64,000 nucleotides of DNA from Yersinia canariae (GTDB taxonomy: Bacteria; Pseudomonadota; Gammaproteobacteria; Enterobacterales; Enterobacteriaceae), in the NCBI RefSeq assembly GCF_009831415.1, contig NZ_CP043727.1, positions 3,844,001 through 3,908,000 on the forward strand, in the 5' to 3' direction. Under the pieces are notes generated by a model that saw nothing but the letters and a program-made list of their open reading frames with translations, did not search any database and was not told where the DNA came from. Below are positions 34,475-42,979 of the stretch, in pieces. The translations under genes were made by a program, and so were the position numbers. The number at the start of each line of letters is the position of its first letter. Position 1 is the stretch's first letter.

Positions 34475-35428
34475 TTACTGCGCGGAGGCTGGTTTATCCA
34501 ACACAGAGCTGATTTTATCCATCAGTTGCATATAGCTCTGCACACCACCGGCAATATAGAGCGAGGCGGAGTCGAGATAAATCACACGATTATTTTGCCA
34601 TGCTTTGGTCTTACGAATCAGCGGGTTATCGAGAATTTGTTGTGCCGATTGGTTTTCAGTACGCCCAATCGCATTATCACGGTCAAGGACGAACAACCAC
34701 TCAGGATTAGCATTAAGAATAAATTCTGAAGTCACCACATTGCCATGATTACCGGCTTCAGTGAAGCTGGCCGCAGAGGTGAAGCCCAACTCGTCAAAAA
34801 TAAAACCGAAACGCGAACCTGGGGTATAAGCCGACATTTTCCCACCACTGACCATCACGACCATGGCCGAACCGGCGTTAGCCGATTTCTGCTTGATGGC
34901 ATTGATCTGAGAGGTAAATTTGCCCATCAACGTTTTTGCTTCTTCTTCTTTATTGAAGATAGACGCTAATTGTTCCGTGCGCTGGGTCAGACTTTGGGTA
35001 AAGTGCTTAGGGTCGATATCCAGTGCGATAGTTGGCGCAATAGCACTCAGTTTGTCATAGGCATCTTGAGCACGGCCACCCGCAATAATCAGGTCAGGTT
35101 TTGCCTGGCTCAGCGTTTCATAATCCGGTTCAAATAATGTCCCCGCATTCAGATATTCTGAGCCGCTGTATTGGGATAAAAATGCCGGAAGATGTGTGCT
35201 GGTCTGAGGAACACCGGCAACTTTGATATGCAAGGCATCAGCAATATCCAATACAGAAGGATTCAGTATGATAACTTTTTGCGGATTAAGCGGAACTTGA
35301 GTCGTGCCCTGAGCATGTTCGATACTGATTTTTGATGTTTCTTCCGGGGTCGTAGATGCGTTATCACATCCGACAAGCACAGCCGTTACTGCCAACAAAG
35401 CTGAAAATAAAGCTAAACGTAATCGCAT
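34475..35428 (-). CDS. Periplasmic iron-siderophore binding lipoprotein
   Basis: 317 residues. A lipoprotein signal (lipobox VLVG/C near residue 21) precedes a class III binding-protein fold: PQKVIILNPSVLDIADALHI, then YETLSQAKPDLIIAGG and the long central helix. It resembles CeuE/VctP/YclQ catecholate binders. It is the first gene of the operon, with a Fur-box-like site 46 bases upstream. Ligand identity cannot be read from the sequence. Confidence 0.88.
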   Translation of the reverse strand: MRLRLALFSALLAVTAVLVGCDNASTTPEETSKISIEHAQGTTQVPLNPQKVIILNPSVLDIADALHIKVAGVPQTSTHLPAFLSQYSGSEYLNAGTLFEPDYETLSQAKPDLIIAGGRAQDAYDKLSAIAPTIALDIDPKHFTQSLTQRTEQLASIFNKEEEAKTLMGKFTSQINAIKQKSANAGSAMVVMVSGGKMSAYTPGSRFGFIFDELGFTSAASFTEAGNHGNVVTSEFILNANPEWLFVLDRDNAIGRTENQSAQQILDNPLIRKTKAWQNNRVIYLDSASLYIAGGVQSYMQLMDKISSVLDKPASAQ

Positions 35429-35473
35429 TTTCTCTCCTTAAAAGTGGGGATGTGGATATCCTTGATTGGGAAC

Positions 35474-35492
35474 GCCAATGATTTGCATTATT
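35474..35492 (-). promoter_or_regulatory. Fur box upstream of the siderophore importer
   Basis: Read on the minus strand the site is AATAATGCAAATCATTGGC. It matches 14 of 19 positions of the consensus GATAATGATAATCATTATC by direct comparison. It lies 46-64 bases before the binding-protein ATG, so iron repression of the operon is expected. Confidence 0.75.
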
Positions 35493-35749
35493 AATATCGA
35501 ATAATACCTATCTATGCCGACAATTAATAGAGAGAAAAGCCCGCGAATAAGGTACGGGATTGAAAGAAGAGTACAGCGACGAGGTGAAACGCTCATATCT
35601 CAATATCTAACAAGCAACTCTTTCAACTCGCTCTCGGCCTGCTCTCTATCACCGTCAAACTAGCGGCAGCTTAGTAACCGCGATGATCTGGATGTTTATC
35701 CAATTTGAATAAAAACGCGACGTCTGGCTAAAGGCACTTTAAAACCCAG

Positions 35750-35787
35750 TAATAATCTCTGTAAGGTATATATGACAGAGATTATTA
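35750..35787. promoter_or_regulatory. Perfect 13-base inverted repeat upstream of the ferric reductase
   Basis: Arms TAATAATCTCTGT (35750-35762) and ACAGAGATTATTA (35775-35787) are separated by 12 bases that include GGTATATAT. The site lies about 80-120 bases before the reductase start within a 440-base divergent gap. It may be an operator or a leader hairpin; no T-run follows. Confidence 0.6.
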
Positions 35788-35869
35788 ATACGATGTTAAT
35801 AAATGGTTATCTCATATTCTACTGAGTATACTTATTGGCGTGTTTATTCATTACTCTGGCGTGAAAAAT

Positions 35870-37189
35870 ATGTCGACTTATGCTTTACGTAGTGCCATTT
35901 GGATTGGGGTATATCTATTTTTTATTCTCGCCCCCTTACTGGCGCTACTAACCGGGACATTACCTCCCGCCCGAGATTTCTGGACTGAGCTTTCTATTGC
36001 TCTTGGTTATGCCGGGCTAGCTATCATGGGGCTACAATTTGGCCTAACTGCACGCTTTCGCTATGTGACCGAGCCTTGGGGTGAAGATATTATTTATCAC
36101 TTCCATCGGCGTATTTCACTGATTGCCGTCGGGCTGGTTATCGCCCATCCTATCATTCTCTTTGTTGTCCGCCCGGAATTACTGGCGTTACTGAACTCCA
36201 TTGATGCCCCCTGGCGCGCCCGTTTTGCGGCACTGTCAACTTATTCACTGATTGCTTTAGTCATTACGGCATTGTGGCGGGTGCAGCTCAGGATCCGCTA
36301 TGAAATTTGGCATTTATCTCACATCATTCTGGCGGTAATTGCCGTTATCGCAGGGATTGCACATATGGTCGCCTGGGGTTTTTATCTCGACGACCCGTTA
36401 AAAAAAGCACTCTGGATTGGGCTGATTCTTTTTTGGTTTGGATTGTTACTGTATGTGCGCATCGTCAAACCATTCTTTATGCTGCGACGGCCTTTTCGGG
36501 TGGTGGATGTTCGCAAAGAGCGCGGCGATACCACCACTCTCGTCATGGAACCTGAGGGCCATACTGGCTTTCATTTCACCCCGGGTCAGTTCGGATGGTT
36601 AACCGTTTGGGGCAACCCGTTTAATATCACCGGGCACCCGTTTTCATTTTCATCCAGTGCGAAGGCCAGCGGCGGGCGTGTCGAAATGTCGATCCGCAAT
36701 TTAGGGGATTTCACTCGTCATATTGCCCAGATACCGGTTGGGCAACGGGTTTATCTGGATGGCCCCTACGGTGCTTTCACCTTAGGTAATCCCGCCGATA
36801 TGCATGTTCTGGTGGCAGGTGGTGTCGGAATTACCCCAATGATGAGTATGCTGCGCACCCTGGCGGATCGCGGCGATCCACGCCCTGCATTACTGCTATA
36901 TGGCAGTAAAGATTGGGAGTCGATTACGTTTCGTGAAGAATTGGAAGCCTTACAACTACGGCTCAATTTGAAAGTGGTGCATGTGCTGTCAAACCCGTCG
37001 GCAGATTGGGCCGGAGAGCAGGGATTCATTGATGCTGAAGTGTTCAAACGGCACTTGCCGCCACCCTATGCCAGTCATGAATATTTTATTTGTGGCCCGA
37101 ACGTGATGATGGATGCCATTGAAAAAGCACTGGCAGAAATCAATGTGCCCATGTCGAAATACCATTCTGAGCGCTACAGTTTTGCCTAA
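35870..37189 (+). CDS. Ferric reductase-like flavin oxidoreductase with membrane heme domain
   Basis: 439 residues from MSTYALRSAIWIGVYLFF (a GTG at 35840 is an alternative; neither has a strong ribosome site). The N-terminal half has six helices of the ferric-reductase transmembrane type, with His residues in YHFHRRISLIAVG and WHLSHIILAVI positioned for heme. An FAD-binding domain (HFTPGQFGWL, GHPFSFSS) and an NAD-binding domain (VLVAGGVGITPMMSM, C-terminal FICGPNVMM) follow. It likely reduces ferric iron or siderophore iron. It is divergent from the importer. Confidence 0.88.
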   Translation: MSTYALRSAIWIGVYLFFILAPLLALLTGTLPPARDFWTELSIALGYAGLAIMGLQFGLTARFRYVTEPWGEDIIYHFHRRISLIAVGLVIAHPIILFVVRPELLALLNSIDAPWRARFAALSTYSLIALVITALWRVQLRIRYEIWHLSHIILAVIAVIAGIAHMVAWGFYLDDPLKKALWIGLILFWFGLLLYVRIVKPFFMLRRPFRVVDVRKERGDTTTLVMEPEGHTGFHFTPGQFGWLTVWGNPFNITGHPFSFSSSAKASGGRVEMSIRNLGDFTRHIAQIPVGQRVYLDGPYGAFTLGNPADMHVLVAGGVGITPMMSMLRTLADRGDPRPALLLYGSKDWESITFREELEALQLRLNLKVVHVLSNPSADWAGEQGFIDAEVFKRHLPPPYASHEYFICGPNVMMDAIEKALAEINVPMSKYHSERYSFA

Positions 37190-37201
37190 GGAGCTTATCA
37201 A

Positions 37202-37297
37202 ATGAGACGTTTATTTGCTGACCGGCTAGTGATTGCAACAGCCGTTATTGTGATAGTAGTCGCGATACTATTTGCCTGGTTGCGCGTCGCCGGCTAA
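37202..37297 (+). CDS. 31-residue single-span membrane protein
   Basis: It begins MRRLFADRLVIATAVIVIVV and ends ...LFAWLRVAG. A positively charged start, one hydrophobic helix (about 9-27) and an Arg near the end predict a cytoplasmic N-terminus. A good AAGGAG ribosome site lies eight bases upstream and the gene starts 12 bases after the reductase stop, so it is probably co-expressed. Small single-span proteins often stabilise a partner membrane enzyme; that role is inferred. Confidence 0.7.
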   Translation: MRRLFADRLVIATAVIVIVVAILFAWLRVAG

Positions 37298-37351
37298 AGC
37301 GCTTATTTTTATCCCCGGTTTTTATAGCCTCAGAAAAAAGTTTCCCCTCTG

Positions 37352-37401
37352 TTGCACGAATACTTGCGGACTTTATCGTGCCACCCGCAAATTTCGTGCA
37401 A
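37352..37401. terminator. Nested hairpin downstream of the reductase operon
   Basis: Outer arms TTGCACGAA (37352-37360) and TTCGTGCAA (37393-37401) enclose inner arms TTGCGG (37364-37369) and CCGCAA (37385-37390). The fold is strong but there is no T-run. It may end the reductase transcript or act as a structured site in the 335-base gap before the next gene. Confidence 0.5.
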
Positions 37402-37464
37402 ACCTTGAGCAGTTATATGACAGTTTCGTGAACAATCTCTAAAGTAATGATAATTAATTTGATC

Positions 37465-37482
37465 TATCTACGCGGGTAGATA
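37465..37482. promoter_or_regulatory. Inverted repeat upstream of the MHS transporter
   Basis: Arms TATCTAC (37465-37471) and GTAGATA (37476-37482) with a 4-base centre, about 150 bases before the transporter start. An operator for the nearby LacI-type protein is possible; LacI-family sites are usually compact palindromes. There is no direct evidence. Confidence 0.4.
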
Positions 37483-37632
37483 CACTAAAAGCACGAGTTA
37501 AGATTAATGTTATCTAATGTTTCTCCGTCAAAGTCAGTTTCGCTGATTGACCCCGGCGGCTGAATAAAGGCGGATAAATACACATTAATAAGTGCGTGAA
37601 CATGATGCTTCAACACCAGGGGAACCTTTTTA

Positions 37633-39036
37633 ATGACTTCACTAAATAGCTCGGCGGCAGACAATGCTCCATCAGAGAGCATGGCTGCGGAAGAGCGCTT
37701 GGCTACGCCCGAAGGTCGCAAAGACTTTTGGCGCGCAACCTTTTCGTGTTGGCTCGGTACGGCCATGGAATATGCAGATTTTGCACTATATGGTTTAGCG
37801 GCTGGCATAATATTTGGTGATGTCTTCTTCCCTGAAGCAACACCTGTAATCGCATTGTTATCCAGCTTTGCCACTTACTCTGTCGGCTTTATTGCCCGCC
37901 CTATTGGTGCGCTATTGTTCGGTAGATTGGGTGATCGCAAAGGCCGGAAAGTCGTCATGATTACGACCATCACCTTGATGGGTGCCTCCACCACCATGAT
38001 TGGCCTCATTCCAAGTTATGCCTCTATTGGCTTGTGGGCACCGGCCTGTCTGGCATTCTTGCGCTTTATGCAGGGGCTGGGCGCGGGCGCAGAACTGTCT
38101 GGGGGTGCCGTGATGTTAGGGGAATATGCTCCCGCTAAAAGGCGCGGTTTGGTCTCTTCCATTATTGCATTAGGTTCTAACAGCGGTACGCTACTGGCTG
38201 CATTAGTGTGGTTGTTGGTCTTGCAGATGGACAAACAAACACTGCTCGATTGGGGCTGGCGTATTCCATTCCTGTCTAGCATTTTAATCGCCGGTGCCGC
38301 ACTGTTTATTCGTCGCCACATGCGCGAAACCCCGGTATTTGAGCGCCAAAAACTGGTGTTGGAACAACAACGCCAGCAAGCACTGGCACTGGGCCGCGAG
38401 CATATCGCTGAAGTGGATAACCGCACATTTTGGCAGCGCAGCAAATCATTCTGGATCATGGTGGGCTTGCGTATCGGCGAGAACGGCCCGTCCTATCTGG
38501 CTCAGGGCTTCATGATTGGTTATGTGGCCAAAGTGCTGATGGTGGACAAGTCGGTGCCGACCATGGCGGTGTTTATTGCTTCCTGTCTGGGCTTCCTGAT
38601 CATTCCACTGGCGGGCTATCTGTCAGATCGTTTTGGTCGCCGCATTACCTATCGCTGGTTCTGCCTGTTATTGATAATTTACGCCTTCCCGGCATTTATG
38701 CTGCTCGAAACCCGCGAGCCTATTATCGTTATGGGCACTATCATTGTTGGTATGGGGTTAGCATCACTCGGTATTTTCGGTGTGCAAGCAGCATGGGGTG
38801 TTGAGTTATTTGGTGTGACAAATCGCTATACCAAGATGGCGGTCGCAAAAGAATTAGGCTCCATTTTGTCCGGAGGCACTGCGCCATTAATCGCGGCAGC
38901 GATGCTAACACTCACCGGTCACTGGTGGCCAATTGCGCTGTATTTCGCCGTGATGGCAGGAATTGGTTTCGTCACCACATTCTTTGCACCAGAAACGCGT
39001 GGGCGCGATCTAAACTTGCCAGAAGATGCAATTTAA
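37633..39036 (+). CDS. MHS-family MFS transporter, probably for a nucleoside or related metabolite
   Basis: 467 residues, 12 predicted helices. Family signatures: GRLGDRKGRKVVM after helix 2, FLRFMQGLGAGAELSGGAVM in helix 4, SDRFGRR between helices 8 and 9. MHS proteins are proton symporters (ProP, ShiA, KgtP). It is followed by a LacI regulator and a nucleoside hydrolase on the same strand, which suggests nucleoside uptake; that substrate is an inference from context. Confidence 0.85.
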   Translation: MTSLNSSAADNAPSESMAAEERLATPEGRKDFWRATFSCWLGTAMEYADFALYGLAAGIIFGDVFFPEATPVIALLSSFATYSVGFIARPIGALLFGRLGDRKGRKVVMITTITLMGASTTMIGLIPSYASIGLWAPACLAFLRFMQGLGAGAELSGGAVMLGEYAPAKRRGLVSSIIALGSNSGTLLAALVWLLVLQMDKQTLLDWGWRIPFLSSILIAGAALFIRRHMRETPVFERQKLVLEQQRQQALALGREHIAEVDNRTFWQRSKSFWIMVGLRIGENGPSYLAQGFMIGYVAKVLMVDKSVPTMAVFIASCLGFLIIPLAGYLSDRFGRRITYRWFCLLLIIYAFPAFMLLETREPIIVMGTIIVGMGLASLGIFGVQAAWGVELFGVTNRYTKMAVAKELGSILSGGTAPLIAAAMLTLTGHWWPIALYFAVMAGIGFVTTFFAPETRGRDLNLPEDAI

Positions 39037-39046
39037 TACCGAAAAT

Positions 39047-39178
39047 CCCTCTATATACTCTACATAGTTCGAGTTGCAGGAATACAGCAAGCGGCGGCTC
39101 CACACAGGCTTGGCCCACTGATGGGCCAAGCCGTGAGTGTCGCTTGTGCGTATGCAACATGATGTCTGACGAGTATAG
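39047..39178. repeat. ERIC-type intergenic repeat with an altered core
   Basis: The left end (39051-39092, containing ACATAGTTCGAGTTGCAGGA) and right end (39153-39178, GCAAC...TCTGACGAGTATAG) pair with each other and match the ends of enterobacterial ERIC elements as I know them. The centre instead holds a strong GC-rich hairpin: GGCTTGGCCCA (39107-39117) and TGGGCCAAGCC (39122-39132). It fills the gap between the transporter and the LacI gene and could end or stabilise the upstream transcript. Confidence 0.72.
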
Positions 39179-39238
39179 TGATGTAACTGTCTGTTATTCC
39201 CAGATATATCCTTAGGGGTGTTTAGCATCGAGGTCACT

Positions 39239-40270
39239 TTGGTCAACCCGCACTCACATCGAATTACACGTTCTGATGTCGCACGAGAAGCTGGCACTTC
39301 TGTGGCGGTAGTCAGTTATGTCATTAATAACGGGCCACGACCCGTTGCGCCCGCCACCAAACAGCGCGTGCTTGATGCCATTAAAAAAACCGGTTATCGC
39401 CCCAATGAAATAGCCCGTTCATTGGCGCGTGGAACGACCCAAACATATGGCCTGATTGTTCCCAATATTTCTAACCCTTTTATCTCGTCAATGGCCCATG
39501 CACTACAGCGCGAAGCCTTTGCCAATGGGCAAGTGTTGTTATTGGCTGATGCGGGTGATGACCGGCAACGCGAACGCGAACTGATCAATAATCTACTGCA
39601 TCGTCAGGTTGATGGCCTGCTGTATACCAGTGTTGACCGTCATCCCTATATCGAATTAATTCAGGCGACTGGCACACCTTTTGTCATGCTCGATGCAGTT
39701 GATGCCGCGCAACAAATCTGTGCTATTCGTGTGAATGAACGCGCGGCTGCGTTTCAAGCAACCCAGCACCTGATTGAACATGGCCATCGTGATATCGCGA
39801 TTATTTGCGGTCCACTGGATATGCTCAATACTCAAGATAGGTTGAATGGTTGGCGCGATGCACTGCAACAAGCGGGGCTGAATGCACGTAATGAATGGAT
39901 TTTCCCAACCACATACACCCGTCCGGGTGGTTATCAGGCCGCACAGCAGATGCTGAAAGGGCCATTGCCACAGGCACTGTTCGCAACTAATGAATTACAG
40001 GCGTTTGGGTGCTTGCGCGCCATGGCCGAGCATAATTTGGCCGCCCCGCAAGATCTGGCGCTTATCTGCTTTAACGGCACCATTGAATCTGAATATAACG
40101 TGCCGTCATTGACGACCGTGCGCCAGCCAGTGGATGCCATGGCAAAAACGGCCATTGAGATGCTCAGAAACTGGGACGGTAAACCGACTATTCGCGAATT
40201 CGATTTTTCGCTCCAAATCGGTGAGTCCTGCGGCTGTTCTAGATTTAAAGAAATTGATTTTCCACTATAA
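39239..40270 (+). CDS. LacI-family regulator
   Basis: About 343 residues. An N-terminal LacI helix-turn-helix (ITRSDVAREAGTSVAVVSYV) and hinge are followed by a periplasmic-binding-type effector domain (YGLIVPNISNPFISSMAHAL, DGLLYTSVDR, RLNGWRDALQQAG). I prefer TTG at 39239 because a GAGG ribosome site is correctly spaced; GTG at 39218 gives seven extra residues. It probably represses the surrounding nucleoside genes with a nucleoside or base as effector (inferred). Confidence 0.9.
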   Translation: MVNPHSHRITRSDVAREAGTSVAVVSYVINNGPRPVAPATKQRVLDAIKKTGYRPNEIARSLARGTTQTYGLIVPNISNPFISSMAHALQREAFANGQVLLLADAGDDRQRERELINNLLHRQVDGLLYTSVDRHPYIELIQATGTPFVMLDAVDAAQQICAIRVNERAAAFQATQHLIEHGHRDIAIICGPLDMLNTQDRLNGWRDALQQAGLNARNEWIFPTTYTRPGGYQAAQQMLKGPLPQALFATNELQAFGCLRAMAEHNLAAPQDLALICFNGTIESEYNVPSLTTVRQPVDAMAKTAIEMLRNWDGKPTIREFDFSLQIGESCGCSRFKEIDFPL

Positions 40271-40281
40271 AAGATAAAAAC

Positions 40282-41265
40282 ATGCGTTTAATTATTGATT
40301 GTGACCCAGGAAATGGCATACCCGGCGCCAATATCGACGATGGTTTAGCATTAGCCCTTGCCATCGCCGCACCGGAAATAACATTAGAATTAGTGACTAT
40401 CGTGGCAGGAAATACTCCAAGCGAAGTCGGATTTTCTGTTGCCCATGATTTAGTAACCCGTTTGGGATTAAATATTCCCATCATTCGGGGCGCGTCACAG
40501 GCGCTGGTCGAGCCCGCAGCACTTTGGCGTGACAAGCTGGATAATGGTGCGGCCCGAAATGGATTAACTGCACTTTGGCAACAAACATCACCACCACCTA
40601 TTGTGGCCTCCAGTGCGCCATTAGCCGCCCATGCTATCGGAGAGTTAATTTGCAATAACCCCGGAGAAATAACCCTGGTGGCTATCGGCCCCCTGACAAA
40701 TATCGCCCACGCAATGCAGCTTTACCCACAAATGGCGTCATCGGTGGCAGAAATTGCTATCATGGGAGGTGTATTTAATGTCGATGGCTACCTTAAAGAC
40801 ACTAATTTTGGTATCGATCCCGAAGCCGCACATGTGGTGTTGACCAGTGGTGCTAATATTACACTGGCACCTTTGGATGTCACCACGCAAACCCAATTGC
40901 TGCATCAGGATTTGGATAAGTTCGCGAAAATTGACTCCCCACTGAGCCGTTATCTGGTAGAAACACTCCGTCCGTGGATAAGCTACTCGATGCAAACGCG
41001 CCAACTACCTGGCTGCTGGGTTCATGATGCGCTGGTCGTCGCCTGGTTACTGGATAAAAGCATCGTGACCACGGCCAGCGACTATGTTGATGTCGTACTG
41101 GAAGGCGCGCTAACCCGTGGTATGACGGTGCGCTTTAGCCCAGAAAATCTACGTTTGGATGTCGGTATTCCGGCACCACAAGGTAAGCCAATAAAAATTC
41201 TGCAATCCGTTGATAATAAAAAGCTCTTGGACACCATTTATCAATCCTTGAGCAATTTCACCTAA
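40282..41265 (+). CDS. Nucleoside hydrolase (IUNH family)
   Basis: 327 residues. The metal-binding start is DCDPGNGIPGANIDDGLALA, an expanded form of the usual DxDPGxDD loop. Other landmarks are ITLVAIGPLTNIA, EIAIMGG, and the C-terminal WVHDALVVAWLL with the Asp/His ligands. It cleaves ribonucleosides to base and ribose. It lies 11 bases after the LacI gene. The longer N-terminal loop may affect substrate choice. Confidence 0.9.
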   Translation: MRLIIDCDPGNGIPGANIDDGLALALAIAAPEITLELVTIVAGNTPSEVGFSVAHDLVTRLGLNIPIIRGASQALVEPAALWRDKLDNGAARNGLTALWQQTSPPPIVASSAPLAAHAIGELICNNPGEITLVAIGPLTNIAHAMQLYPQMASSVAEIAIMGGVFNVDGYLKDTNFGIDPEAAHVVLTSGANITLAPLDVTTQTQLLHQDLDKFAKIDSPLSRYLVETLRPWISYSMQTRQLPGCWVHDALVVAWLLDKSIVTTASDYVDVVLEGALTRGMTVRFSPENLRLDVGIPAPQGKPIKILQSVDNKKLLDTIYQSLSNFT

Positions 41266-41301
41266 TCTGATTGGAGCCACTCACCACAACTGAGACTGAC
41301 T

Positions 41302-42921
41302 ATGCTGACATTGCTTCATCTGCTTTCTTCTGTTGCCCTGCTCGTGTGGGGTACACATATCGTCCGCACAGGTATCATGCGGGTTTATGGCGCTGATTTG
41401 CGCCGGGTGCTGAGCGCCAGTATCCAGAAAAAACCAACTGCATTTATAGCCGGGATTGGCGTCACGGCGCTGGTACAAAGCAGCAATGCGACGGCGTTGC
41501 TGGTGATTTCATTTGTATCACAGGGGCTGATTTCATTGTCACCCGCGCTGGTGATTATGTTAGGGGCTGATGTGGGGACGGCGCTGATGGCGCGAGTGCT
41601 CACTTTTGATCTCTCCTGGCTGTCGCCATTACTGATTCTCGGCGGGGTGATTGTCTTCCTCGGCCAACGTAAAGCCCGTGTGGGCCAAATGGGGCGAGTG
41701 TGTATTGGCCTTGGGCTGATAATTCTCGCCTTGCAACTGATTGTCAGCGCTGCCGGCCCGATCACACAGGCGACGGCGGTTCAGGCCATTTTCTCCTCCC
41801 TGACCGGGGATACTATTCTGGCGCTGTTGATTGGCGCGCTGTTCGCCATGATCAGTTATTCCAGTCTGGCTGCGGTGCTCCTCACCGCGACACTCGCCGC
41901 CACCGGGTTAGTGCCGCTGAATATCGCGCTTTGTATTGTGATTGGCTCCAATCTGGGGAGCGGATTGCTGGCCTTGATCAGTAGCCGTGGACAGAATGCG
42001 GTATCCCGCCAAGTGGTGTTGGGAAGCCTGCTGTTTAAAGTTATCGGCTGTATTTTGGTGCTTCCTTGGGTCAATGTATTAGGGAAATGGTTGTTCGGGC
42101 ACAGCTTACCCGCCGCCGAAGTGGTCATTTACTTCCACGTTTTCTATAACTTGCTGCGCTGTCTGTTGATGTTGCCATTTGTTGGAGTGATGGCACGAAT
42201 TTGCAGCCGCTTAGTGAGTGATGATCCCAACACAGCCCAGCCCTCTGCACCGCGCTATTTAGATATTACCGCTATCGATACCCCGTCACTGGCATTAGCA
42301 AACGCCGTGCGGGAAACCCTGCGTATGGGCGATGTACTGGAACAAATGCTATTTCGCTTTAAAGAAGTGCTGGAAGGCAATAAACAGCAAAAACATGAAG
42401 TTAGCTTATTAGAAGACGAAGTTGACATGCTGTATAGCGCGATAAAACTGTATTTGGCGCAAATTCAGCAAGATGAATTGGGCGAGATTGATTCACGCCG
42501 CTGGGCCGAAATTATTGATACTGCAGTCAATCTTCAGCAAGCTGGCGATATTATTGGCCGAATGACATCCGATGTCGCCGCCAAGTCACTGAATGCGCGC
42601 AAGCCGTTTTCAGTTGAAGGGTTTGAAGAGTTAAATACTCTACATGCCCGACTGGTTGCTAATCTGGATTTAGGGATGTCGGTATTTTTATCCCGAGATA
42701 TCAATAACGCCAAGCGCTTGCGCCGCGCCAAGCACCGTTTCCGCTTGTTAAACCGCCGTTATTCCCATGCCCACGTCGAACGTTTGCACCAACAAAACGT
42801 GCTGAGCATTGAAACCAGCAGTCTGCATATGGGGCTATTGGGGGATATGAAGCGCTTGAACTCACTATTCTGCTCAACTGCATATCATGTGTTGGAAGTG
42901 CAGGAAGAAGCATTGGATTAA
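41302..42921 (+). CDS. yjbB: YjbB-like Na/Pi cotransporter with PhoU-like tail
   Basis: 539 residues. Two Na/Pi-cotransporter repeats are visible: LVQSSNATALLVISFVSQGL and the matching second repeat near ISYSSLAAVLLTATLAATGL. A cytoplasmic PhoU-like helical domain occupies about 325-530. E. coli YjbB (543 residues) exports phosphate. It lies 36 bases after the nucleoside hydrolase and may be read from the same transcript. The membrane signatures are intact. Confidence 0.85.
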   Translation: MLTLLHLLSSVALLVWGTHIVRTGIMRVYGADLRRVLSASIQKKPTAFIAGIGVTALVQSSNATALLVISFVSQGLISLSPALVIMLGADVGTALMARVLTFDLSWLSPLLILGGVIVFLGQRKARVGQMGRVCIGLGLIILALQLIVSAAGPITQATAVQAIFSSLTGDTILALLIGALFAMISYSSLAAVLLTATLAATGLVPLNIALCIVIGSNLGSGLLALISSRGQNAVSRQVVLGSLLFKVIGCILVLPWVNVLGKWLFGHSLPAAEVVIYFHVFYNLLRCLLMLPFVGVMARICSRLVSDDPNTAQPSAPRYLDITAIDTPSLALANAVRETLRMGDVLEQMLFRFKEVLEGNKQQKHEVSLLEDEVDMLYSAIKLYLAQIQQDELGEIDSRRWAEIIDTAVNLQQAGDIIGRMTSDVAAKSLNARKPFSVEGFEELNTLHARLVANLDLGMSVFLSRDINNAKRLRRAKHRFRLLNRRYSHAHVERLHQQNVLSIETSSLHMGLLGDMKRLNSLFCSTAYHVLEVQEEALD

Positions 42922-42927
42922 AACATA

Positions 42928-42965
42928 ATATTGGGGAGAGCGGTAAATCCACCCTCCCCCAATAT
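42928..42965. terminator. Bidirectional terminator between yjbB and pepT
   Basis: ATATTGGGG (42928-42936) pairs with CCCCAATAT (42957-42965), extended inward by GAG/CTC with a small bulge. The hairpin sits in the 58-base gap between convergent genes, with A/T flanks on both sides. Confidence 0.75.
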
Positions 42966-42979
42966 GCTGTTTACAAAGA

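Noticed and set aside
38016..38459. Long open frame on the minus strand opposite the MHS transporter
   Set aside because: It mirrors the codons of a well-conserved transporter, has no ribosome site and no family resemblance.
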